From Ruminococcaceae bacterium UBA866 (GTDB lineage Bacteria; Bacillota; Clostridia; Oscillospirales; Ruminococcaceae): DNA of 12,252 nucleotides. The DNA is taken from assembly GCA_002295325.1 (NCBI GenBank), contig DBGA01000058.1, forward strand, positions 1 to 12,252. Direction: 5' to 3'. Shown here piece after piece: positions 1 through 8,032 of this stretch. Made by a program: the position numbers and the translations under genes. Each line of letters opens with the position of its first letter. The first letter of the stretch is position 1. The notes below the pieces were generated by a model that was not told where the DNA came from, did not search any database, and worked only from the letters and a program-made list of their open reading frames with translations.

Positions 1-101
1 TAAAAGGACAGATAAGAAGTGCTCCTAAACTACCTGAAGAGAGAAAACCTGACCCAAGAAGAGCTCCAAGAAAACCTCGTGAGGAAGGAGGAAGTAAATA
101 A
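1..101 (+). CDS. rpsC: 30S ribosomal protein S3, C-terminal end (partial)
   Basis: This is the last part of S3, the small-subunit head protein at the mRNA entry channel. The frame opens at base 3 and reads [15 protein letters not shown], then a Pro/Arg/Lys-rich tail ending EEGGSK, with TAA at 99-101. The short KGxI element followed by a basic disordered tail is how S3 proteins usually end, and position directly before rplP is the conserved S10-operon order. Only about 32 residues are inside the window, so identity rests on context as much as on sequence. The stop codon shares its final A with the rplP ATG, and the rplP ribosome-binding site (AAGGAGGA, about 85-92) lies inside this gene, which suggests translational coupling. 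Confidence 0.85.
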   Translation, partial: KGQIRSAPKLPEERKPDPRRAPRKPREEGGSK

Positions 102-526
102 TGCTATTGCCAAAACGCGTTAAGTATCGTCGTCAACAAAGAGGACGTATGACTGGTAAAGCTACTCGTGGTAACACAATTAGCCATGGTCAATATGGCC
201 TACAAGCTCAAGAGCCAGCATGGATTACTTCTAACCAAATCGAGGCAGCCCGTATCGCTATGACTCGTTATATCAAGCGTGGCGGTCAGGTTTGGATTAA
301 GATTTTCCCTGATAAACCAGTTACTCAAAAACCTGCCGAAACCCGCATGGGTAAAGGTAAAGGTTCACCTGATCACTGGGTTTGTGTTGTAAAACCAGGC
401 AGAGTAATGTTTGAAATTGCAGGCGTTTCAGAAGAAATAGCAAGAGAAGCTATGCGTCTTGCTATGCACAAACTTCCTATTAAATGTAAGTTTGTAATTA
501 AAGAAGAGATAGGTGGTGAGCAATAA
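101..526 (+). CDS. rplP: 50S ribosomal protein L16
   Basis: L16 is a large-subunit protein near the A-site tRNA elbow and the central protuberance; it helps shape the peptidyl-transferase centre late in assembly. The 141-residue product has the family's N-terminus [16 protein letters not shown], the [14 protein letters not shown] segment (about 23-36), a basic core with [21 protein letters not shown], and the conserved loop [16 protein letters not shown]. Length is close to the usual 137-144. The start is fixed by a GGAGG element ending about 8 bases upstream and by the TAATG overlap with rpsC. It is followed by rpmC after one base. Nothing in the sequence is unusual. Confidence 0.98.
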   Translation: MLLPKRVKYRRQQRGRMTGKATRGNTISHGQYGLQAQEPAWITSNQIEAARIAMTRYIKRGGQVWIKIFPDKPVTQKPAETRMGKGKGSPDHWVCVVKPGRVMFEIAGVSEEIAREAMRLAMHKLPIKCKFVIKEEIGGEQ

Positions 527-527
527 T

Positions 528-731
528 ATGAAAGCTAATGAAGTAAGAGATCTTTCTCCTATCGAATTAAATGATAAGCTAGCTGAGCTAAAAGCTGAGT
601 TATTTAATCTTCGCTTCCAACTTGCGGTTAATCAATTGGAAAACCCAATGCGTATTAACGCAGTTAAAAAAGATATTGCTCGCATTAAAACCGTAATTCG
701 TGCAAACGAACTAAAAAGAGAGCAAGGTTAA
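528..731 (+). CDS. rpmC: 50S ribosomal protein L29
   Basis: L29 is a small two-helix protein at the polypeptide exit tunnel of the large subunit, close to L23 and the docking area for SRP and trigger factor. The 67-residue product reads [14 protein letters not shown], then the helical hairpin with [20 protein letters not shown] and a basic second helix ending in KREQG. The in-frame GTG at 513 would extend it by five residues into rplP. ATG 528 is preferred because it gives the family N-terminus and has AGGTGG at 511-516 at a workable distance. One base separates it from the rplP stop, so translation is probably coupled. Confidence 0.97.
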   Translation: MKANEVRDLSPIELNDKLAELKAELFNLRFQLAVNQLENPMRINAVKKDIARIKTVIRANELKREQG

Positions 732-750
732 TGGAAGGAGGATTTAAGCT

Positions 751-1008
751 ATGAGCGAAAGAAACCTCAGAAAAGGTAGGATCGGAACAGTTGTAAGCGA
801 CAAAATGGACAAAACAGTTGTTGTGTCAATCGCTGATACCGTTAAACATCCACTTTACAAAAAAATCATTAAGCGCACAGTTAGGCTTAAAGCCCACGAT
901 GAAACAAATTCATGTGGCATAGGCGACCGTGTGGAGATCATGGAAACTCGACCACTGTCTAAAGATAAACACTGGCGTGTGGTTGAAATTATCGAGAAAG
1001 CTAAATAA
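751..1008 (+). CDS. rpsQ: 30S ribosomal protein S17
   Basis: S17 is a primary 16S rRNA-binding protein of the small-subunit body with an OB-fold. The 85-residue product shows the family pattern: [21 protein letters not shown] (first strands of the OB barrel, about 7-27), [19 protein letters not shown] (about 33-51) and the signature [24 protein letters not shown] near the C-terminus. It starts at ATG 751 behind GGAAGGAGGA. In E. coli this is the last gene of the S10 operon. Here a 33-base gap follows before rplN, and a perfect short inverted repeat surrounds the stop codon (described separately). Confidence 0.98.
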   Translation: MSERNLRKGRIGTVVSDKMDKTVVVSIADTVKHPLYKKIIKRTVRLKAHDETNSCGIGDRVEIMETRPLSKDKHWRVVEIIEKAK

Positions 1009-1017
1009 GTTTAGCTT
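998..1017 (+). other. Perfect hairpin around the rpsQ stop codon
   Basis: AAGCTAAA (998-1005) and TTTAGCTT (1010-1017) are exact reverse complements, giving an 8-bp stem with a TAAG loop. The rpsQ TAA (1006-1008) lies in that loop. No T-tract follows, so it is not an intrinsic terminator. It sits where the S10 and spc operons are separated in E. coli. Possible roles are an mRNA-processing or stability element. The stem is AT-rich and weak, and the function is unknown. Confidence 0.4.
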
Positions 1018-1041
1018 AACAGCCGAAAGGAGGAACGCACT

Positions 1042-1410
1042 ATGATACAGATGCAAACTTACCTTAAGGTAGCCGACAACAGCGGTGCCAAAGAACTAAT
1101 GTGTATCCGTGTGTTAGGCGGTTCCAGAAGAAGGTACGCTAACATTGGCGACGTAGTTGTTGCTTCCGTAAAGAAAGCAGCACCAGGCGGCGCAGTTAAA
1201 AAAGGTGACGTTGTTAAAGCAGTTATCGTTCGTTCAGCTAAGGGTCTTCGTAGAGACGATGGTTCTTATATTCGCTTTGACGAGAACGCAGCTGTAATAA
1301 TAAAAGATGATAAAAACCCAAAAGGCACACGTATTTTTGGCCCGGTAGCAAGAGAACTTCGTGATAGAGAATACATGAAGATTCTTTCCCTAGCTCCGGA
1401 AGTGCTTTAA
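1042..1410 (+). CDS. rplN: 50S ribosomal protein L14
   Basis: L14 is a beta-barrel protein on the large-subunit interface that takes part in an intersubunit bridge with 16S rRNA; it is also the usual docking site of ribosome silencing factor RsfS. The product is 122 residues, the family's standard length. It carries [20 protein letters not shown] at the N-terminus, the signature [21 protein letters not shown] (about 27-47), [21 protein letters not shown] and the end [23 protein letters not shown] ends 8 bases before ATG 1042. It is the first gene of the spc block and rplX follows closely. Confidence 0.98.
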   Translation: MIQMQTYLKVADNSGAKELMCIRVLGGSRRRYANIGDVVVASVKKAAPGGAVKKGDVVKAVIVRSAKGLRRDDGSYIRFDENAAVIIKDDKNPKGTRIFGPVARELRDREYMKILSLAPEVL

Positions 1411-1425
1411 GGAGGTGCAATGTTT

Positions 1426-1749
1426 ATGACTAACAAATTGCACGTTAAAACCGGAGATAAAGTAATGATTATCTCGGGTAGAGACAAAGGCAAAAAAGGT
1501 AAAGTATTGGAAGTAAGCCCTAAAGAAGCAAAAGTTATCGTTGAGGGTCTTAATATGGTTACAAAGCATGTTAAGCCTAGAAAAATGGGTCAACAAGGTG
1601 GAATTATAAAAGTAGAGAGTGCTATCTATGCTTGCAAAGTAATGCCTGTATGCCCAAAATGTGGAAATGCTACCCGTATTGGCCACGTTATCAAAGATGA
1701 CAAAAAGTTTCGTGTTTGCAAACATGCAAATTGCGGCGAACAATTCTAG
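1426..1749 (+). CDS. rplX: 50S ribosomal protein L24
   Basis: L24 is an assembly-initiating large-subunit protein near the exit tunnel. The product has an N-terminal KOW motif ([21 protein letters not shown]), then the [10 protein letters not shown] segment, and a C-terminal Cys module with C76-P-K-C79 and C98-KHAN-C103, which may bind zinc. The second Cys pair is spaced CxxxxC rather than the commoner CxxC. Two in-frame starts exist. ATG 1426 leaves 10 bases after GGAGG (1411-1415), while ATG 1420 leaves only 4, so 1426 (107 residues) is preferred on spacing. The alternative adds only Met-Phe. rplE follows after a 14-base gap. Confidence 0.95.
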   Translation: MTNKLHVKTGDKVMIISGRDKGKKGKVLEVSPKEAKVIVEGLNMVTKHVKPRKMGQQGGIIKVESAIYACKVMPVCPKCGNATRIGHVIKDDKKFRVCKHANCGEQF

Positions 1750-1763
1750 AAGGAGGAAATAGT

Positions 1764-2303
1764 ATGGCAAGATTAAAACAATACTACGCTAATGATGTGG
1801 CACCAGCTTTGATGAAAAAGTTTGGCTACAAGAGTGTCATGCAAATTCCAAAGCTTGATAAAATCGTCGTTAATGTTGCTTGTGGAGAAGCAGGCAGTAA
1901 TTCAAAAATGATGGATGCAATTCTTTCAGATCTTGGTAAAATAACTGGTCAAAAACCTATTATTTGCAAAGCTAAGAAATCAGTTGCTAACTTCAAGCTC
2001 CGTGAGGGCATGAACATCGGTGCAAAGGTTACACTTCGCGCTGACATGATGTACGAATTTCTAGATAGACTATTTAACGTAGCTCTACCTCGCGTTCGTG
2101 ACTTTAGAGGAATAAATGCAAACTCATTTGATGGCCGCGGAAACTATTCTGTTGGTATCAAAGAGCAACTTATTTTTCCAGAGATCGATTATGATAAAAT
2201 TGACAAAATTCGTGGTATGGATATTTCGTTCATTACTACAGCAAAAACCGACGAAGAAGCTCGTGAGTTATTAACTCTAATGGGCGCACCATTCGCTAAA
2301 TAG
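1764..2303 (+). CDS. rplE: 50S ribosomal protein L5
   Basis: L5 binds 5S rRNA in the central protuberance of the large subunit and contacts P-site tRNA and S13. The 179-residue product (standard length) starts [31 protein letters not shown] and carries the signature region around [11 protein letters not shown], the [14 protein letters not shown] stretch (about 70-83), [26 protein letters not shown] and the C-terminal [27 protein letters not shown] at about 1750-1757 sets ATG 1764 as the start; the frame stays open 16 codons upstream, but that part overlaps rplX and has no family similarity. In E. coli, S8 represses the spc operon by binding near this gene's start. I could not recognise such a site here. 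Confidence 0.98.
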   Translation: MARLKQYYANDVAPALMKKFGYKSVMQIPKLDKIVVNVACGEAGSNSKMMDAILSDLGKITGQKPIICKAKKSVANFKLREGMNIGAKVTLRADMMYEFLDRLFNVALPRVRDFRGINANSFDGRGNYSVGIKEQLIFPEIDYDKIDKIRGMDISFITTAKTDEEARELLTLMGAPFAK

Positions 2304-2317
2304 GGGAGGAATTAATA

Positions 2318-2503
2318 ATGGCAAAAACGTCCATGATAATCAAACAGCAAAGAACGCCAAAGTTTTCCACCCGTGCCTATAACAGGTGTAAAATCTGCGG
2401 AAGACCTCACGCATATCTAAGAAAATACGGTGTTTGTCGTATTTGCTTTAGAGAATTGGCTTACAAAGGCCAAATTCCAGGCGTGAGAAAAGCTAGCTGG
2501 TAA
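2318..2503 (+). CDS. rpsZ: 30S ribosomal protein S14, zinc-binding type Z
   Basis: S14 is a small-subunit head protein near the decoding side, needed late in assembly. This is the short zinc-containing form (61 residues, against about 89-101 for the zinc-free form). Four cysteines lie as C24-K-I-C27 and C40-R-I-C43, the expected zinc ribbon, followed by [18 protein letters not shown], the usual C-terminus. Position between rplE and rpsH is conserved across bacteria. GGGAGGA at about 2303-2309 precedes ATG 2318. In Bacillota a zinc-free S14 paralogue often exists elsewhere and is induced on zinc starvation; none is in this window. Confidence 0.97.
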   Translation: MAKTSMIIKQQRTPKFSTRAYNRCKICGRPHAYLRKYGVCRICFRELAYKGQIPGVRKASW

Positions 2504-2529
2504 GAACTCAAGCAAAGGAGGTTGACGGC

Positions 2530-2928
2530 ATGCAAATCACCGATAGTATTGCAGACTTGCTTACTCGCATTAGAAATGCGAATACAGCAAAGCATGATAC
2601 AGTAGATATTCCTGCGTCAAATATGAAGAAAGCCATCGCTCAAATCCTCGTTGATGAGGGCTATGTGAAAAGCTTCCAAGTTATAGACGACGGAAAACAA
2701 GGTGTGATTCGTATCACTTTAAGATATAGTGATAATAAAACACCAATCATCAGTGGACTACGTAGGGTTTCAAAACCAGGACTACGCATCTACACAAATT
2801 GCGAAGATATGCCAAAGGTCATGAAAGGCCTTGGAGTAGCAGTAGTTTCAACATCAAAAGGTGTTATGACCGATAGAAAAGCAAGACAAGAGAATGTTGG
2901 CGGCGAAGTTCTTGCATTTATCTGGTAA
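2530..2928 (+). CDS. rpsH: 30S ribosomal protein S8
   Basis: S8 is a primary 16S rRNA-binding protein of the central domain and in E. coli the translational repressor of the spc operon. The 132-residue product matches the usual length. It begins [18 protein letters not shown], has the N-domain segment [22 protein letters not shown], and ends with the signature [20 protein letters not shown] followed by VLAFIW. AAAGGAGGT at 2514-2522 precedes ATG 2530. Whether it autoregulates in this organism cannot be read from the sequence. Confidence 0.98.
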   Translation: MQITDSIADLLTRIRNANTAKHDTVDIPASNMKKAIAQILVDEGYVKSFQVIDDGKQGVIRITLRYSDNKTPIISGLRRVSKPGLRIYTNCEDMPKVMKGLGVAVVSTSKGVMTDRKARQENVGGEVLAFIW

Positions 2929-2943
2929 AAGGAGGAGTAAAGA

Positions 2944-3492
2944 ATGTCTCGTATAGGTAGAAAACCAATCGACGTTCCCTCCGGTGTTGAAGTTAAATTT
3001 GACGGTAACTTTGTTACTGTTAAAGGACCAAAGGGAACGCTAACAAAAACACTTCACCATGACATGATCATTGAGCAAGACGGCAACGTTATCAATGTAA
3101 AACGTCCAAGTGAAGACAAAGAACACAAATCTTTACACGGTTTGACTAGAACACTTCTTAGCAACATGGTTGAGGGTGTTTCAAAAGGCTTTAGTAAAGA
3201 ACTTGAAATCCAAGGTGTTGGTTACCGTGCTTCCAAACAAGGAACAGAACTTGTTATGCAGCTTGGTTATTCACATCAAGTAATTATGCCTGAGATTGAA
3301 GGCATAACAGTAGATGTACCTTCCCAAACAAAAATTATAATCAGTGGAGCTGACAAACAAGCTGTTGGTCAATTCGCTGCAAAGGTTCGTGAGAAACGTC
3401 TACCAGAACCATACAAGGGCAAAGGTATCAGATACGTTGGCGAATATGTTCAACGTAAAGAGGGTAAAGCCGGCAAAGGCACTAAGAAGTAG
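2944..3492 (+). CDS. rplF: 50S ribosomal protein L6
   Basis: L6 is a two-domain large-subunit protein near the factor-binding GTPase centre. The 182-residue product shows the duplicated fold: domain 1 with [19 protein letters not shown] and VKGPKGTL (about 27-34), and domain 2 starting near [16 protein letters not shown] (about 85-100), with the signature [14 protein letters not shown] (about 155-168) and a basic tail ending KAGKGTKK. Length agrees with the usual 177-184. The start ATG 2944 is preceded by AAAGGAGGAG. The gap to rpsH is 15 bases. Confidence 0.98.
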   Translation: MSRIGRKPIDVPSGVEVKFDGNFVTVKGPKGTLTKTLHHDMIIEQDGNVINVKRPSEDKEHKSLHGLTRTLLSNMVEGVSKGFSKELEIQGVGYRASKQGTELVMQLGYSHQVIMPEIEGITVDVPSQTKIIISGADKQAVGQFAAKVREKRLPEPYKGKGIRYVGEYVQRKEGKAGKGTKK

Positions 3493-3512
3493 TTAAAGGA
3501 GTGTGACAAGCT

Positions 3513-3872
3513 ATGGTGAAAAAGCCTAATAGCAATGAGGCAAGACTAAAAAGACACCGCAGAGTACGTGCTAAAGTAGCTGGTACTGCTGAGCGACCAC
3601 GCCTAAACGTATTTCGCTCTACGAAACACATATACGCTCAACTTATTGATGACGTAAATGGTGTTACATTGGTTGCTGCATCTTCTATGGATAAAAGCTT
3701 TGAAGGTGCTGGTGGCAATAAAGACGCTGCGCGCAAGGTTGGTCAGGCAATTGGTAAACTAGCCATTGATAAGAATATTGCTGAAGTCGTTTTCGACAGA
3801 GGCGGATATCTATATCATGGTCGTGTTAAAGAATTGGCTGATGGAGCTCGCGAAAGCGGCCTCAAGTTTTAA
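3513..3872 (+). CDS. rplR: 50S ribosomal protein L18
   Basis: L18 binds 5S rRNA together with L5 and helps attach it to the large subunit. The 119-residue product has a basic N-terminal tail ([26 protein letters not shown], about 11-36), then [10 protein letters not shown], a Gly-rich loop, [16 protein letters not shown] and the closing [28 protein letters not shown], all typical. AAAGGAGT lies before ATG 3513. The stop codon TAA (3870-3872) is followed directly by the rpsE ribosome-binding site. An ATG overlapping the stop (3872-3874) is out of frame with rpsE and is not its start. Confidence 0.98.
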   Translation: MVKKPNSNEARLKRHRRVRAKVAGTAERPRLNVFRSTKHIYAQLIDDVNGVTLVAASSMDKSFEGAGGNKDAARKVGQAIGKLAIDKNIAEVVFDRGGYLYHGRVKELADGARESGLKF

Positions 3873-3888
3873 TGAGGAGGTTATTCGT

Positions 3889-4389
3889 TTGGCTAAAATT
3901 GATGCAACTGCATTAGATCTAAAAGAAAAAGTTGTTTCTATCAACCGTGTTTCTAAAACAGTAAAGGGCGGTAGAATTTTCAAATTCGCAGCACTTGTTG
4001 TTGTTGGTGACGGCAATGGCACAGTAGGCTTCGGTCTTGGAAAATCAGGCGAGGTTCCTGATGCAATCAGAAAAGGTATCGAGGATGCAAAGAAAAACCT
4101 TATTAAGGTTTCTCTAAAAGGCTCTTCAATTCCTCACGAAGTTGTTGGTAAATTTGGTGCAGGTAGAGTTCTACTTAAACCAGCTCCAGCGGGTACTGGC
4201 GTTATCGCTGGTGGCCAAGTTCGTGCGGTTGTTGAGGCTGCTGGTATCACTGATATCAGAACCAAAGCACTACGTTCAAATAATCCTTGTAACGTAGTAA
4301 GAGCTACAATTGACGGTCTTGCAAGTCTGCGCACAGCTCAAGAAGTTGCTGCGATTAGAGGAAAGACTGTTAAAGAAATTTATCGTTAG
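3889..4389 (+). CDS. rpsE: 30S ribosomal protein S5 (TTG start)
   Basis: S5 lies at the mRNA entry side of the small subunit and influences decoding accuracy and helicase activity. Reading from TTG 3889 gives 166 residues, the family's standard length, beginning (M)[20 protein letters not shown]. The S5 N-domain follows with [20 protein letters not shown] (about 24-43) and [17 protein letters not shown], then the C-domain with [15 protein letters not shown] and [22 protein letters not shown] at 3875-3882 is 6-7 bases before the TTG. The frame is open further upstream to 3766, but that part overlaps rplR in another frame and has no S5 similarity. The non-ATG start is a plausible dosage control. 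Confidence 0.96.
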   Translation: MAKIDATALDLKEKVVSINRVSKTVKGGRIFKFAALVVVGDGNGTVGFGLGKSGEVPDAIRKGIEDAKKNLIKVSLKGSSIPHEVVGKFGAGRVLLKPAPAGTGVIAGGQVRAVVEAAGITDIRTKALRSNNPCNVVRATIDGLASLRTAQEVAAIRGKTVKEIYR

Positions 4390-4403
4390 GGGGCAGACTT
4401 ATT

Positions 4404-4592
4404 ATGGCTAAAGCTAAAACTATTAAAGTTAAGCTGGTAAAAAGTACTGCCAGCAGAAAAAAAGACCAAATCGCTGTTCTAACATCATTAGGTCTTCGCA
4501 AAATTGGTGACATTACAGAGCAACCTGCAAACGCTGCTACAGATGGCAAAGTTTTCAAGGTTTCTCATCTTGTCGAGGTTATAGACAGATAA
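4404..4592 (+). CDS. rpmD: 50S ribosomal protein L30
   Basis: L30 is a small large-subunit protein with a ferredoxin-like fold. The 62-residue product reads MAKAKTIKVKLVKSTASRKKDQ, then VLTSLGLRKIGDITEQPANAA and ends with the conserved VSHLVEVIDR. Both the length and the LGLRK(I/L) core are typical. The upstream AGGGGG (4388-4393), which overlaps the rpsE stop, is a weaker ribosome-binding site than most in this window, so coupling to rpsE translation is likely. The gap to rpsE is 14 bases. Confidence 0.97.
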   Translation: MAKAKTIKVKLVKSTASRKKDQIAVLTSLGLRKIGDITEQPANAATDGKVFKVSHLVEVIDR

Positions 4593-4610
4593 CAAGGAGG
4601 TGTTCTTTCA

Positions 4611-5054
4611 ATGAAACTGCACGAGTTATCACCAATTCCAGGATCAACCCACGTTGCAAAACGTAAAGGTAGAGGTGCTGGAAGCGGTAACGGTAAAACG
4701 GCTGGTAAAGGTCACAAAGGTCAAAAAGCACGTTCAGGCGGCGGTGTAAGACCGGGCTTTGAGGGTGGACAAATGCCTTTACAAAGACGTCTTCCTAAAA
4801 GAGGATTCGTAAATATTTTTTCTACAAAATATCAAATTGTTAATCTTGGCGATTTAAACGAGAAGTTTGAAGATGGTGCTGTTATAGACGCAGAAGCTAT
4901 CATCGCTTCAGGTTTAACCAAAAAGGCTTACGATGGTATTAAGGTTCTTGCTAATGGTGAAGTGACTAAAAACTTCACAATTAAAGCTGCAGCGTTCTCA
5001 AAGACAGCTAAGGAAATGATTGAGAAGGCCGGTGGAAAGGCCGAGGTGATTTAG
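4611..5054 (+). CDS. rplO: 50S ribosomal protein L15
   Basis: L15 is a late-assembly large-subunit protein with a long basic extension that threads into 23S rRNA. The 147-residue product begins [22 protein letters not shown] and has the Gly/Lys/Arg-rich extension through about residue 50 (including [14 protein letters not shown]), then [12 protein letters not shown] and the globular C-terminal domain ending [21 protein letters not shown] precedes ATG 4611 at good spacing. Its last codons contain the ribosome-binding site for secY, whose GTG start directly abuts the stop codon. Confidence 0.98.
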   Translation: MKLHELSPIPGSTHVAKRKGRGAGSGNGKTAGKGHKGQKARSGGGVRPGFEGGQMPLQRRLPKRGFVNIFSTKYQIVNLGDLNEKFEDGAVIDAEAIIASGLTKKAYDGIKVLANGEVTKNFTIKAAAFSKTAKEMIEKAGGKAEVI

Positions 5055-6344
5055 GTGTTACAAACACTAAGAGATTCATTTAAGAATCCTGAGCTTAGAA
5101 AAAAACTTTTGTACACAATTTATATATTGGTTATATTTAGACTAGGTTCGGCTATCGTTGCTCCTTTTGTCAATGCATCTGCCCTTAAAGCAGTTATTGG
5201 CGACAGCAATAACTTTTTTGGATTACTAAACACCTTCTCTGGAGGCGCGTTTGGTAAAGCGACACTTTTTGCTCTATCAATCTCACCTTATATCACATCA
5301 CAGATTATCATTCAGCTTCTTACTATTGCACTTCCACCACTCGAAAGATTGGCTAAAGAAGGCGAACTAGGAAGAAGAAAAATTAACAAAATTACAAAGT
5401 TTACAACCATTGGCATGAGTTTACTTCAAGCTTTTGGTTACTACACAATTGTAAGAGCAAGCGGCGGTATTGCGAAAGAGTTCATGAGCGGCTGGCAAAT
5501 GTACTTTGTTGCTACGGTTATTGTTTTAACCTTAACAGCAGGTTCAGGCGTAGTTGTCTGGATGGGCGATCGCATTACTGAAAAGGGTATCGGAAACGGT
5601 ATCTCCATCATCTTGTTTGCAGGTATCATCGCTGGTTTCCCACAGCAAGCGCAAGTTTTGCTTGAGAAATTTATGCAAGGTGGAATTAACTACATCTTGG
5701 TGCCAGCAATTTTGCTAGTTATGGCTGCAATGATAGTTTTCATAATTATTATGACAGAAGCAGAGCGTCGTATTTCTGTTCAATACGCAAAACGTGTTGT
5801 TGGCAGAAAAATGTATGGTGGTCAAAGCTCTTTCATTCCAATTAAAGTTAACATGAGTGGTGTTATGCCAATCATATTTGCATCTTCATTGTTGTCGCTA
5901 CCTGCAACAATAATGACATTTGCACAACCTAAACCAGGCGGTTTCTGGGACGGATTGAAAAACATGATGTCTCCTCAATCCATGGTTTATGGTGTTCTTT
6001 ATCTCATCTTGATTGTTGCTTTCAACTATTTCTATGTAGCTGTTCAATACAACCCTATTGAGATTTCAAACAATATCAAAAATAACAATGGTGCAATTCC
6101 AGGAATCAGACCTGGTAAACCAACATCGACTTTCATTGGCAAGATTATCTCAAAGATCACCTTTATCGGTGCAATCTTCTTGGGTATCATCGCTGTATTC
6201 CCAATTTTGTTTAACTCAATAACTAAGATTCCTGTAGCACTAGCTGGTACTACAATTATCATTGTTGTTGGTGTAGCACTTGAGACTATGCGCCAATTGG
6301 AATCTCAGTTGATGATGCGCCACCATAAAGGATTTTTAGAGTAA
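5055..6344 (+). CDS. secY: Preprotein translocase subunit SecY (GTG start)
   Basis: SecY is the pore-forming membrane protein of the SecYEG channel, which exports unfolded proteins with SecA and inserts membrane proteins delivered by SRP. The 429-residue product has ten hydrophobic segments, roughly at 19-39, 70-95, 114-134, 149-170, 180-196, 211-235, 263-290, 311-333, 366-387 and 393-411. A plug-like loop (FFGLLNTFSGGAFG, about 54-67) follows TM1. Conserved cytosolic elements are visible: GDRITEKGIGNGISI (about 171-185), TEAERRISVQYAKR in the loop after TM6, and GIRPGKPT (350-357) in the loop after TM8. The start is GTG 5055 with GAGGTGAT (5044-5051) inside rplO. Zero bases separate the two genes, so translation is probably coupled. 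Confidence 0.98.
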   Translation: MLQTLRDSFKNPELRKKLLYTIYILVIFRLGSAIVAPFVNASALKAVIGDSNNFFGLLNTFSGGAFGKATLFALSISPYITSQIIIQLLTIALPPLERLAKEGELGRRKINKITKFTTIGMSLLQAFGYYTIVRASGGIAKEFMSGWQMYFVATVIVLTLTAGSGVVVWMGDRITEKGIGNGISIILFAGIIAGFPQQAQVLLEKFMQGGINYILVPAILLVMAAMIVFIIIMTEAERRISVQYAKRVVGRKMYGGQSSFIPIKVNMSGVMPIIFASSLLSLPATIMTFAQPKPGGFWDGLKNMMSPQSMVYGVLYLILIVAFNYFYVAVQYNPIEISNNIKNNNGAIPGIRPGKPTSTFIGKIISKITFIGAIFLGIIAVFPILFNSITKIPVALAGTTIIIVVGVALETMRQLESQLMMRHHKGFLE

Positions 6345-6363
6345 AGAGAAGAGGGTAACTTCA

Positions 6364-6996
6364 ATGAATCTAATACTTTTAGGTGCACCGGGTGCCGGCA
6401 AAGGCACTCAAGCTGAGGCAATATGTGATCGTTTGAATATCCCTGCTATTTCAACAGGAAATATCATTCGTGAAGCAATTAAAAATGCTACAGATTTGGG
6501 CAAGGCTGTGAAAGGCTATATTGACGCAGGTCAACTTGTTCCAGATGATGTTGTTATTGAGATGGTAAAAGTTCGTCTTTCAAATGACGATTGCAAAAAC
6601 GGCTTTATTCTTGACGGTTTCCCTCGTACAGTACCTCAAGCTGAGGCACTTGACAAAATGGAAAGAAATATTGATAAGGTTATTGACATCGAAGTTAGTG
6701 ACGAAGACATCAAGAAACGACTTTCAGGTCGACGTGTGTGTGGGAGTTGCGGTGCTAGCTCTCATATTGATTACAAACCAACTGCAATAGATGGTATATG
6801 TGATAAATGTGGCAAGGACACAATTCAAAGGCAAGACGATAAACCTGAAACTGTACAGAAACGTTTGGATGTGTATCACAACCAAACTGTGCCTCTTAAG
6901 CAATATTATGCTAAGCAAGGTAAACTATTCAAAGTTTATGGTCAAGAAGACGTAAAAGATACGACGGCAATGACTATGAAAGCTTTGGAGGCGTAA
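6364..6996 (+). CDS. adk: Adenylate kinase, zinc-LID type
   Basis: This cytosolic enzyme converts ATP plus AMP to two ADP and so balances adenine nucleotides. The 210-residue product has the P-loop GAPGAGKGT (7-15), the AMP-site segment ISTGNIIREAI (about 29-39), the adenylate kinase signature FILDGFPRT (81-89) and the long LID domain (about 122-159) with C126-G-S-C129 and C146-D-K-C149. The four cysteines indicate a structural zinc, common in Gram-positive enzymes. The usual Arg residues are present, for example R123, R124 and R156. The upstream GAGGG (6351-6355) is a weak ribosome-binding site. The secY-adk-map order is widely conserved in Bacillota. Confidence 0.98.
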   Translation: MNLILLGAPGAGKGTQAEAICDRLNIPAISTGNIIREAIKNATDLGKAVKGYIDAGQLVPDDVVIEMVKVRLSNDDCKNGFILDGFPRTVPQAEALDKMERNIDKVIDIEVSDEDIKKRLSGRRVCGSCGASSHIDYKPTAIDGICDKCGKDTIQRQDDKPETVQKRLDVYHNQTVPLKQYYAKQGKLFKVYGQEDVKDTTAMTMKALEA

Positions 6997-6997
6997 T

Positions 6998-7747
6998 ATG
7001 GTTGTTCTTAAAAATTCAAGGGAACTCAAAGATATGAGCGAAGCTTGCAAGCTCTCGGCTGCTGCTTTGTGGGTTGCCCAAACCTACATGAAAGCAGGAG
7101 TTTCTACTAAGGAAATCGACAATGCTATACACAAGTTTATTGTGAAAGCAGGTGCGAAACCTTCCTTTTTAGGATATGGAGGCTTTCCTGCAAGTGCTTG
7201 TATTTCAATAAACAATCAGGTGATCCACGGCATACCCTCAACCTCTATTCATCTTAAAGATGGGGATGTTGTCAGTGTTGATGTGGGAGCGTTTTATAAC
7301 GACTTTCACGGCGACAATGCATATACATTTGAGGTTGGTGAGGTTGCTCCAGAAGCAAAACAGCTTTTGAAAGTTACCAACGAATGTTTATATAAGGCTA
7401 TCGAACAGGCAAAACCCGGTAATCGTATTGGAGATATTTCTCACGCAGTACAAGAGTATGCTGAAAGCTTCGGCTTTGGTGTAGTTCGGACCTTTGTAGG
7501 TCATGGTGTAGGGAGAAAGCTGCACGAGGATCCGGAAGTTCCAAACTTTGGTTTAGCGGGAAAAGGAATGCGTTTAGTAAAAGGCATGACTTTAGCAATT
7601 GAACCGATGATTAATCTCGTTGGTCATGCTGTTAAAATCCTACCAGATGGTTGGACGGTTGAAACTGCTTCGGGAAGCGTTTCTGCACACTTTGAGCACA
7701 CGATTGTCATTACTGATGACGGTGCAAAAATTCTAACTACCAAATAG
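6998..7747 (+). CDS. map: Methionine aminopeptidase, type I
   Basis: It removes the initiator Met from nascent proteins after deformylation. The 249-residue product has the pita-bread fold with all five expected metal ligands: D95 (VSVDVG), D106 (HGDNAYTF), H169 (FVGHGVG), E202 (AIEPM) and E233 (FEHTI), plus the conserved catalytic-site H77 (NNQVIHGIP). There is no N-terminal zinc or SH3-like extension, so this is the short type Ia form, close to 248-264 residues in relatives. GGAGG (6987-6991) lies in the end of adk and one base separates the genes. Its place in a ribosomal-protein operon matches its co-translational role. Confidence 0.98.
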   Translation: MVVLKNSRELKDMSEACKLSAAALWVAQTYMKAGVSTKEIDNAIHKFIVKAGAKPSFLGYGGFPASACISINNQVIHGIPSTSIHLKDGDVVSVDVGAFYNDFHGDNAYTFEVGEVAPEAKQLLKVTNECLYKAIEQAKPGNRIGDISHAVQEYAESFGFGVVRTFVGHGVGRKLHEDPEVPNFGLAGKGMRLVKGMTLAIEPMINLVGHAVKILPDGWTVETASGSVSAHFEHTIVITDDGAKILTTK

Positions 7748-7758
7748 GGAGGATTATA

Positions 7759-8019
7759 GTGCAGATTAAACAGGGAATGATTGTTAATTCTGATGCAGGT
7801 CACGACCAAAATCGGCTTTATGTTGTCGTAAAGGTTGACAGCAAATACGCTTATATTGCAGACGGCAAACGCCGTAAGCTTGAAAAGCCAAAACGCAAAA
7901 ACTTTCGCCACATTGTAAAAACCAATACAATTTTAAATGTTGAGTTGTATCAATCAAATCAAAAAATCAGGCGAGTTCTGCATGAGCTAAATTGCTCTTT
8001 GAACTCCGTCGCAGACTAG
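7759..8019 (+). CDS. KOW-domain RNA-binding protein (L14e-like), GTG start
   Basis: This is a small basic protein of 86 residues. The N-terminal part (about 4-35, [20 protein letters not shown]) looks like the KOW/SH3-like barrel of the L14e/L6e/L27e group, followed by a strongly basic patch ([16 protein letters not shown], 36-51). A gene of this kind commonly lies between map and infA in Bacillota (ybzG in B. subtilis, recalled from memory), usually annotated only as KOW-domain RNA-binding protein. A ribosome or rRNA role is inferred from the fold and context; the exact function is not known to me. The start is GTG 7759 behind GGGAGGA. It ends 13 bases before infA. No Cys motif or catalytic residues stand out. 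Confidence 0.88.
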   Translation: MQIKQGMIVNSDAGHDQNRLYVVVKVDSKYAYIADGKRRKLEKPKRKNFRHIVKTNTILNVELYQSNQKIRRVLHELNCSLNSVAD

Positions 8020-8032
8020 GGAGGTATCTTGC

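Noticed and set aside
1390..1770. Minus-strand open frame of 126 codons opposite rplX
   Set aside because: It lies fully antisense to L24, is rich in Phe/Tyr/His as expected from a reversed Lys-rich gene, has no recognisable family and no supporting ribosome-binding site seen.
3766..3888. Extended upstream reading frame for rpsE
   Set aside because: It overlaps rplR in another frame and lacks S5 similarity; GAGGAGGT before TTG 3889 gives exactly the standard S5 length.
7624..7911. Minus-strand open frame of 95 codons opposite map and the KOW gene
   Set aside because: Antisense shadow crossing two real genes with no family resemblance.
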